From CAZEHJ01 sp964512485 (GTDB lineage Bacteria > Bacteroidota > Rhodothermia > Rhodothermales > UBA10348), in contig CAZEHJ010000116.1 in assembly GCA_964512485.1 (NCBI GenBank), positions 1-6,394 on the forward strand: DNA of 6,394 bases, written 5' to 3'. How positions within the stretch are numbered: position 1 is the first letter of the stretch; every line of letters starts with the position of its first letter. Below are positions 1-6,394 of this stretch, piece by piece. The notes beneath the pieces were generated by a model. The model saw only the letters and a list, made by a program, of their open reading frames with translations. It ran no database searches and was not told the origin of the DNA. The position numbers and the translations under genes were made by a program.

Positions 1-1190
1 GCCATTTTGGCTGATTCTGGGCGTTTCTTGAGCTTCAGCATGCTGATGATGCCGAATATGGGACCCGGAATCAGGAAGAGATAGGCGTACTCGTAGCCGA
101 TCGTTTCGATGAGCGTCGGCATGGCCTGAAGCGTAACGAGCGTGAGCAGGAAGCCGAGGCTGGTCTGTACCTGGAGTGCGGTGCCGACGTAGCTGGAGTC
201 CGCAAGTTCTGAGACAGCAGCACTGAACTGTGCTGAATCGGCGACGACGGCCAGGCCCCAGATGAGGCAGACGAACGTCAGCAGGTAGGGCTGATTGAAA
301 AAGAATCCAACGAACACGCAGCATAGGCCCGAGACAGCCAGCGCAATACTTGTGATCGTGGTGCGACCGATTCGGTCTGCCCAGATACCCGCAACGTATG
401 AACCCAGTCCACCGGCTACGAATATTCCGAAGGCAGCGTAGCGGGCGTAATGATCTGGGAGATCTGCGTTTTGATAACTGACCAGCAACATGATGGGCGC
501 CCAGGCCCACATGGCGTAGAGCTCCCACATGTGGCCGAAATAGCCGAAGTTGGCCAGGCGGGTGGCTTTGTCTGTCAGGCCAGATGTGGCGTGACGCCAG
601 TTGAAGCGAGATGCCTTTCCAAGATGCGGACCCGACTGAATCCAGAACCATGCGATGATGGAAGCTGCGAGTGCCTGGATTGATGTGCCATAGAGCACGA
701 TGCGCCAGGGCGGAATGCCGCTCGCTCCGGTCGAGAGGGCATTGAGCAAGTGCGGCATTCCTGATCCGATGACCACCGCCCCCACGAGGAGCCCGATATA
801 CTTACCCAGGTCTTCCTTACACCACGAAGCGATGATTTTCATCGCCGGAGGATAGACACCTGCCATGGCGGCGCCCGTCAGAAAGCGAAACGTGATAGCC
901 GATGTGGGCTCGGTCGAGATGAGCGGGATGAGTGCATTGACGACAGCGCCGAAAAGGGCGCTGACGGCAATGAGCTTGGGCGCTGAGTATTTGTCTGCCA
1001 GATTCAGGATGGCGCTCAGCAGCGCCCCGACGACGAACCCGATCTGCACGGACATAGTCATCCAGGCCTGCAAGGCGGGGGAAAGGGACCACTCATCGGT
1101 GAGTTGGGGAATGACCGCGGACGCAGAAAACCACAGCGAAAGCGACAGGAGTGTCGCTATCGAGAGGAGTGCGATGTTGCGGTTCTTCAT
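1..1190 (-). CDS. MFS transporter, C-terminus cut by window edge
   Basis: Inner-membrane carrier of the major facilitator superfamily; the substrate cannot be told from sequence. Reading leftwards from ATG at 1190, the frame stays open for 396 codons to the window edge, so only the last few residues are missing (it already ends in a basic tail, LKLKKR, after the last helix). About 12 hydrophobic segments are visible, near residues 5-27, 45-65, 72-92, 98-122, 131-150, 163-184, 218-238, 250-270, 278-298, 302-320, 335-358 and 366-386, with a longer polar loop at 187-212 between the two halves. The loop after helix 8 carries a good MFS motif A (GIWADRIGR, about 268-276); the equivalent loop after helix 2 is degenerate (LADKYSAPK). 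Other recognisable family blocks are LWFSASAVIPQL (19-30), GHMWELYAMW (219-228) and ADSAQFSA (317-324), resembling uncharacterised cyanate/nitrate-type MFS carriers. It lies 81 nt downstream of the OsmC gene with no terminator between them, so the two are probably cotranscribed. No clear ribosome binding site precedes the ATG. Confidence 0.9.
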   Translation of the reverse strand, partial: MKNRNIALLSIATLLSLSLWFSASAVIPQLTDEWSLSPALQAWMTMSVQIGFVVGALLSAILNLADKYSAPKLIAVSALFGAVVNALIPLISTEPTSAITFRFLTGAAMAGVYPPAMKIIASWCKEDLGKYIGLLVGAVVIGSGMPHLLNALSTGASGIPPWRIVLYGTSIQALAASIIAWFWIQSGPHLGKASRFNWRHATSGLTDKATRLANFGYFGHMWELYAMWAWAPIMLLVSYQNADLPDHYARYAAFGIFVAGGLGSYVAGIWADRIGRTTITSIALAVSGLCCVFVGFFFNQPYLLTFVCLIWGLAVVADSAQFSAAVSELADSSYVGTALQVQTSLGFLLTLVTLQAMPTLIETIGYEYAYLFLIPGPIFGIISMLKLKKRPESAKM

Positions 1191-1271
1191 GCGGATCGGC
1201 CTGTCGGTAGATGGCCGAAAGTACGCTTTCTTATTCAGAGCCGAAAACCATTCTGTAGACCGGCCTGATGA

Positions 1272-1772
1272 TCACGAACTGCTGGCGTGCACCAGTTGCA
1301 TCGGGACTCTCGTCTGTCCCGTGATCATGCGGTGCATGGGGCACTTGTGAGCAATGATTTCGATGCGCTTGAGTTGCTCCTCTGTCAGATCGTCACCGAA
1401 AATGGTGACTTTGGTATCGATCACGTCAACGAGACCTTTGAAGCCTTCGGGTAGCGGATCGGCAGTCCATTCCGCGGCCTTCACGCGGGAGCTTTCCAAC
1501 TCAACACGAACGCCATCCATGGGCCACCCCTTGCGGTCTACATACATACGCAGTGTGATCGTGATGCAGGCAGCAAGCGATGAAAGAAGTAAATCTGAGG
1601 GTGTAGGGCCCGTGTTTCCGCCACCTTTCGACTCAGGCTCGTCTGAAATGAATGCGTGTCCATTGGCCACCACTTTCGTGAGGTAAGCCTCCCTGCCAAT
1701 TTCAGCTGAGACAATGGAGTGCGCAGGATTGCTCTTTTTGTTACTCGTATTCAACGTAATGTTGGCTTGCAT
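1272..1772 (-). CDS. OsmC/Ohr-family peroxiredoxin-like protein
   Basis: Predicted cytoplasmic thiol-dependent peroxidase of the OsmC/Ohr superfamily, 166 residues, slightly longer than the usual 135-145 because of a polar N-terminal extension of about 20 residues. Known members reduce organic or fatty-acid hydroperoxides with a pair of cysteines. Both are present: Cys69 in SSLAACITITLRMY and Cys144 in AHKCPMHRMI. The conserved glycine-rich lead-in GGGNTGPTPSDLLL (about 50-63) and the DRKGWPMDGVRVE segment (79-91) are typical of the OsmC-like branch rather than classical Ohr. There is no signal peptide. The ATG at 1772 is the plausible start; no strong Shine-Dalgarno sequence is visible (upstream is AGAAGCAGGCCATCAAGC). 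The next ATG inside would be at residue 76, beyond the first active-site cysteine, so this start is secure. It is the first gene of a likely two-gene unit with the MFS transporter. The exact substrate is unknown, and no regulator gene such as ohrR is in view. Confidence 0.93.
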   Translation of the reverse strand: MQANITLNTSNKKSNPAHSIVSAEIGREAYLTKVVANGHAFISDEPESKGGGNTGPTPSDLLLSSLAACITITLRMYVDRKGWPMDGVRVELESSRVKAAEWTADPLPEGFKGLVDVIDTKVTIFGDDLTEEQLKRIEIIAHKCPMHRMITGQTRVPMQLVHASSS

Positions 1773-1897
1773 GCTTGATGGCCTGCTTCTGGCGAATGGA
1801 ATATCGCTGGCGAAAATACCCCCGTATCAGCGCCTGGCAGGTAGGCTGAGTTGAATCGAGGGTGTGGGCGTTACACGTACAGCCCTTCAAGGCGCCC

Positions 1898-1953
1898 AAA
1901 AATAGAAACGGGGCGGCGACCTTGGCGATTTTCAATCGCCTGTCGCCGCCCCG
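1898..1953 (-). terminator. Rho-independent terminator after the M28 peptidase gene
   Basis: On the minus strand, a hairpin begins 25 nt after the stop codon of the M28 peptidase. The lower stem is 12 perfect GC-rich pairs (CGGGGCGGCGAC at 1953-1942 with GTCGCCGCCCCG at 1920-1909). It is followed by a small asymmetric internal loop (A opposite AAG) and an upper stem of 7 pairs (GGCGATT/AATCGCC) closed by a GAA loop. The hairpin is followed by TTTCTATTTTT (1908-1898), a classic U-rich tail. It should separate the peptidase transcript from the OsmC gene. No comparable A-run flanks the other side, so it appears directed to the minus strand only. Confidence 0.9.
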
Positions 1954-1976
1954 TCGAGCCGTGAGGCCCATAGAAC
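1909..1976 (-). repeat. Composite 3' element, copy A
   Basis: Copy A of a structured repeat found after both peptidase genes. Reading on the minus strand it starts 2 nt after the TAA stop: GTTCTA, three bases (TGG), GCCTC, 13 variable bases, then the stem arm GCGGCGAC and the GAA-loop hairpin described as a terminator. Copy B at 3747-3808 aligns without gaps from GTTCTA through GCGGCGAC; beyond that it needs a one-base shift. The variable 13 bases are almost entirely different between the copies, so the conserved blocks are unlikely to be just a recent duplication of the whole segment. Confidence 0.6.
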
Positions 1977-1978
1977 TG

Positions 1979-3625
<1,647 letters not shown>

Positions 3626-3736
3626 TTCAGCTACCACATAGGATGGTTAAAGTGAACAGAGAGTACTTCAGTTAGACGATTTTCGTCGCGGGGGCATTCC
3701 CCCCTTTTGAGGTCGGGGAAAACAAAACCACGGTCC

Positions 3737-3783
3737 TATAAAACAAGTGCGGCGACGAAGATCTTCGATCTCCGTCGCCGCAC
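3737..3783 (-). terminator. Rho-independent terminator after the lipoprotein metalloprotease gene
   Basis: On the minus strand, a hairpin starts 25 nt after the TAG stop of the metalloprotease. Ten pairs (GTGCGGCGAC with GTCGCCGCAC) continue directly into seven more (GGAGATC/GATCTTC) around a GAA loop. One of these pairs is G-U, at bases 3772 and 3758; it pairs only in RNA made from the minus strand (A opposite C on the other strand), which supports that direction. The U-rich tail TTGTTTTATA follows at 3746-3737. It should end the metalloprotease transcript before the M28 peptidase gene. Confidence 0.9.
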
Positions 3784-3808
3784 CACACTCAAACGAGGCG
3801 TTTAGAAC
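3747..3808 (-). repeat. Composite 3' element, copy B
   Basis: Copy B of the structured repeat. On the minus strand GTTCTA follows the TAG stop directly, then AAC, GCCTC, 13 variable bases, GCGGCGAC and the GAA-loop hairpin. Compared with copy A (1909-1976), the upper stem changes T-A to C-G at the loop-closing pair and C-G to A-T two pairs from the loop-distal end, keeping base pairing. This copy lacks the small internal loop of copy A. Confidence 0.6.
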
Positions 3809-6286
3809 CTAGTCGTCGTCTGCGTCCAGAATCTCGTCGATGCGGGCCGACAGATCCTTGAGATGCAGGCGAGTCATGGAATCGCGTGTGCGAGAAGCAG
3901 AACGATCAACCATGGCCTGTGTCGTTTCGAGTTCGCCACGAACGAGCATCTTCAGATCCGAGTTGTTCGCATTCACACTCTGGAAACCAAACGTTGCCAG
4001 GAATCCGGTCGCCGCGAAGTTTGCGTCCATCAGGCGCTCCAGTGAAGAGACATAGCCTCTCTGCAGATTCCTGCGGTACGCATCAACTGCTCCGTTGCTT
4101 GAGAGCTCGGAGAAGATCGAGCTGCGCATGTCGCTCATCAGTTCGGTGACCGTGTACTGATCATCTCCCCAACGTGCTTCGCCTTCCATCATGCGGGCCA
4201 GCTTCTGCAGGTCGAGCAGACGGTTGATTCCGCCCACCTGGTAGTTGCGAATACGATTGACTGTACCGCCGTTTTCGATGAGCTGCAGAATGTCATCACG
4301 AATCAGCCAGTCAGGCGTATCGAACACATGATCGGACATCCACTGTACGGCCCGCTGCTGGCGCGCTTTCGGTACAGGTGAGTAGATGTCACCGTCCTGG
4401 TCGGTTGTTTTGAGCTGCTCATACACGCCTCCGACATTGCTCGACACGTGGCCGATGTAGCGACTGTACTGTCCACCGACATTTGTGTAAAGCTCCTGCA
4501 AGTGTGAGTAGTCCTTGCCTTCCTCTTCAGTAAAGTCGATGAGGCGGTCCAGGATGCGCTCCAGGTTCAGGATGCCCAGACGCGAAGCTTCCATTTCATC
4601 ATTCGAAATGTTTTCTGTCTGAACGCGGGGATCCCCAAATCCACTGCCAAACCACATGGCCGGATCGTCAGCACGGTCCTTGACCCACTCGTTCAGAATC
4701 AGGTGCTCCTGCTCCGAAGTGCGATTGCCGTCGAACCAGGAATACGTCCACTTGGCAGCCCAATCATCATATTCGCCGACGAGAGCACTGAACTGTGTCA
4801 CGCCGTCTTCGGGCTGGGCGACGTAGTTGAAACGAGCGTAGTCCATGATCGACGGGGCGACGCCGTGCGAGTTCATGAATTCAGGATCGCGCAGCTGTTC
4901 GACTGAATAGGCATACGAGGAACCCATGTTGTGCTGGAATCCGAGCGTATGACCCACTTCGTGGGCCGATACAAACCTGACCAACTCGGCCATGACATCG
5001 TCTTCGAAATGAGCATCCTGCGCCGTCGGATTGATTGCTGCCGTCTGGATCAGATACCAGTTGCGCAGAAGACGCATGACGTTGTGATACCAGTTGATAT
5101 CGCTTTCCAGAATCTCTCCGGTACGCGGATCATTTACGTGGGGACCAGAAGCATTCTGAATGTCAGACGCGAAGTAGCGAATGACGGAGTAGCGGGCATC
5201 TTCCGGACTGAAATCCGGATCTTCTTCAGCGGTTGGAGCCATTTTACCAACGATGGCATTCTTGAAACCGGCGGCTTCAAAAGAGCGATTCCAGTCGTTT
5301 ACCCCATCAATCAGAGGCTGACGCCATTTTTCAGGGGTGTTCTGATCGATGTAATAAACGATCTGATCTACGGGCTCAACCAGTTCTCCTCGAGCATATG
5401 CTTCAGGATCGCTAGGCTCGAGGCGGTAGCGGGTCACATAGCATTTTTCCTCTGCTCGGTGCTGTTCTCCGTTGTATTCGGTGAAACGCACACTGAACAG
5501 ACCTACACGTTCGTCGCAAAGCCGCGGTGTCATCGGATCTTCCGGTAAGGAGATCATTGACTGTGACATTTCAACCGTGATTGAATTGGTCGCAGCATTG
5601 GACGGAGCTTTTGACGCGTCGTATGTCAGCACGTGGCGTACCTCAACATTCGTTGGAAACGCTTTTGCAGAGCTGACATAACTGCGGGAAGCGTCGAGTC
5701 GGCGAACACCATACGTGGTGCGGCGCCCGCTTTGCAGTCCAAGAGCCGGGATGTCGCTCGTATAGAGTGACGTCACGTCAATAACTACACCTGTGGTGTC
5801 TTCGTTGTGCGCCTTAACTTCAAACGATTTGATGATCGGTTCCAGGTTAGAGTTGCGAACAGATTCATAGATTGGATCATCTTCATCGCCTCTATTTTGA
5901 TACCCGACAATTCGGAGAAAAATGTTATCGCCATTGCGTTCCCAACGTACGACCTGAGTTCTCGCTTTTTGACCACCATATCCAATGTTGTCTGCGGTTT
6001 TGGCGATTCGGGTAACGAGCAAAAACTCCTTGCCTAGCTCTGAGTCAGGAATTGAATAGTAGTAGGTGGTGTTGTCACGATAGACGTTGAAAAGACCCTC
6101 GTCCTTTACAAAATCGTCTTTGATGACTTCAGAAAATGCCTTGGGGCCCTTGTCATCGCCATTTTTGGCGGGCGGCTTGGCGGCACTGGAAGTTGATGCC
6201 TGATCAGCTGCACCCTGAGTGGATGCACAACCGGTCAGGACGAAGGCGACCAGTGTCAGGACGAGTAGCGCGCGGCTTATCCTCAT
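3809..6286 (-). CDS. Lipoprotein zinc metalloprotease (DUF5118-DUF5117-DUF4953 family)
   Basis: Predicted envelope-anchored zinc endopeptidase, 825 residues, the usual length for this family. It starts with a lipoprotein signal: basic n-region MRISR, hydrophobic core, and lipobox LTGC with Cys20 as the lipidated residue. A Ser/Ala/Lys-rich linker follows (about 21-48). The next regions match the family order: a short DUF5118-like segment (about 49-95), a DUF5117-like beta-rich region (about 96-290), and a DUF4953-like metalloprotease and helical C-terminal part (about 300-770). The active site is HEVGHTLGFQH at 442-452 (bases 4963-4931), a full metzincin HExxHxxGxxH with His442, His446 and His452 as zinc ligands and Glu443 as catalytic base. 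It is followed by a Met-turn-like SIMDY at 479-483. The family block GPHVNDPRTGEI is at 381-392. After lipidation the only other cysteines are Cys257 and Cys282, which could form a disulfide. The ATG at 6286 gives an exact lipoprotein signal; no Shine-Dalgarno sequence precedes it (upstream CTGCAGAACA). It has its own terminator, so is probably monocistronic. The natural substrate is unknown. Confidence 0.93.
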   Translation of the reverse strand: MRISRALLVLTLVAFVLTGCASTQGAADQASTSSAAKPPAKNGDDKGPKAFSEVIKDDFVKDEGLFNVYRDNTTYYYSIPDSELGKEFLLVTRIAKTADNIGYGGQKARTQVVRWERNGDNIFLRIVGYQNRGDEDDPIYESVRNSNLEPIIKSFEVKAHNEDTTGVVIDVTSLYTSDIPALGLQSGRRTTYGVRRLDASRSYVSSAKAFPTNVEVRHVLTYDASKAPSNAATNSITVEMSQSMISLPEDPMTPRLCDERVGLFSVRFTEYNGEQHRAEEKCYVTRYRLEPSDPEAYARGELVEPVDQIVYYIDQNTPEKWRQPLIDGVNDWNRSFEAAGFKNAIVGKMAPTAEEDPDFSPEDARYSVIRYFASDIQNASGPHVNDPRTGEILESDINWYHNVMRLLRNWYLIQTAAINPTAQDAHFEDDVMAELVRFVSAHEVGHTLGFQHNMGSSYAYSVEQLRDPEFMNSHGVAPSIMDYARFNYVAQPEDGVTQFSALVGEYDDWAAKWTYSWFDGNRTSEQEHLILNEWVKDRADDPAMWFGSGFGDPRVQTENISNDEMEASRLGILNLERILDRLIDFTEEEGKDYSHLQELYTNVGGQYSRYIGHVSSNVGGVYEQLKTTDQDGDIYSPVPKARQQRAVQWMSDHVFDTPDWLIRDDILQLIENGGTVNRIRNYQVGGINRLLDLQKLARMMEGEARWGDDQYTVTELMSDMRSSIFSELSSNGAVDAYRRNLQRGYVSSLERLMDANFAATGFLATFGFQSVNANNSDLKMLVRGELETTQAMVDRSASRTRDSMTRLHLKDLSARIDEILDADDD

Positions 6287-6394
6287 TGTTCTGCAGATAT
6301 TGGTTAGCGGAGACAGGACGCACGAGAAAACCGCCGTCCTATTGGTATAAATGCGTTTTTTCCGAAAGGAGGGTCAATGTAGGACCGACCGGGC

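Noticed and set aside
1197..1217. CGGCC-N11-GGCCG inverted repeat just before the MFS start
   Set aside because: Five pairs across 11 nt is weak; it could hide the start codon region in RNA but there is nothing further to support it.
817..1350. Overlapping open frames opposite or out of frame with the MFS gene (817-1092 minus, 865-1350 plus)
   Set aside because: The MFS frame through this region encodes continuous hydrophobic helices with family blocks; the others are shadows of it.
3690..3708. Short G5-CATT-C6 hairpin followed by TTTT on the plus strand
   Set aside because: The stem is only 5 pairs with a 4-nt loop and there is no plus-strand gene upstream for it to end.
4931..5548. 205-codon open frame on the plus strand
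   Set aside because: It lies entirely opposite the metalloprotease gene, whose reading frame is supported by a lipobox and active-site motifs. The plus-strand translation has no recognisable motif.
6315..6340. Inverted repeat AGGACG ... CGTCCT with a 14-nt loop upstream of the metalloprotease
   Set aside because: Only 6 pairs with a long loop and no U-run; could be an operator but no better than chance in this length of sequence.
6345..6377. Possible minus-strand promoter TTGACC ... TTATAC upstream of the metalloprotease
   Set aside because: The spacing is 21 nt, too long for a normal housekeeping promoter, and the alternative hexamer CATTTA is a poor match.
6364..6383. Plus-strand AAAGGAGGG followed by TCA ATG TAG, resembling a ribosome binding site with a start codon
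   Set aside because: The ATG is immediately followed by a TAG stop, and the window ends before any other frame can be judged. Probably chance.

Overview
The window holds four protein genes, all on the minus strand: two stand-alone secreted or envelope peptidases at higher coordinates and a two-gene OsmC/transporter unit at lower coordinates. None of the four has a recognisable Shine-Dalgarno sequence just before its start. The lipoprotein metalloprotease belongs to a family (DUF5118/DUF5117/DUF4953) common in Bacteroidota and related phyla. With mid-range, slightly GC-rich composition this suggests a free-living member of the Bacteroidota/Rhodothermota/Balneolota group. That placement is an inference from family distribution, not from a marker gene.

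In transcription order (right to left): positions 6287-6394 are upstream leader with no gene and no convincing promoter. Positions 3809-6286 encode an 825-residue lipoprotein zinc metalloprotease with a metzincin-type HExxHxxGxxH motif. A strong Rho-independent terminator follows at 3737-3783. Positions 1979-3625 encode an exported M28 (carboxypeptidase Q-like) peptidase, followed by a second strong terminator at 1898-1953. Positions 1272-1772 encode an OsmC/Ohr-family thiol peroxidase-like protein. Across an 81-nt gap with no terminator lies a 12-helix MFS transporter (1190 down to 1) whose last few codons run off the window. No gap between genes exceeds 210 bases.

The two peptidases probably work on extracellular peptides: the surface-anchored endopeptidase-like enzyme and the periplasmic or secreted exopeptidase-like enzyme would act in sequence on protein substrates. 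They are transcribed separately, since a terminator sits between them. OsmC plus the MFS carrier looks like a small operon linking detoxification of organic peroxides to transport of an unknown compound.

The most unusual signal is not a gene. The sequences after the two peptidase genes are related over about 62-68 nt. Both carry GTTCTA-N3-GCCTC right after the stop codon, then exactly 13 nt, then a shared GCGGCGAC stem arm, and a hairpin with a GAA loop. The upper stems differ at positions that keep base pairing. This looks like a repeated, structurally constrained 3' element rather than two independent terminators. Everything else in the window fits known families; I see no new multi-gene system here.
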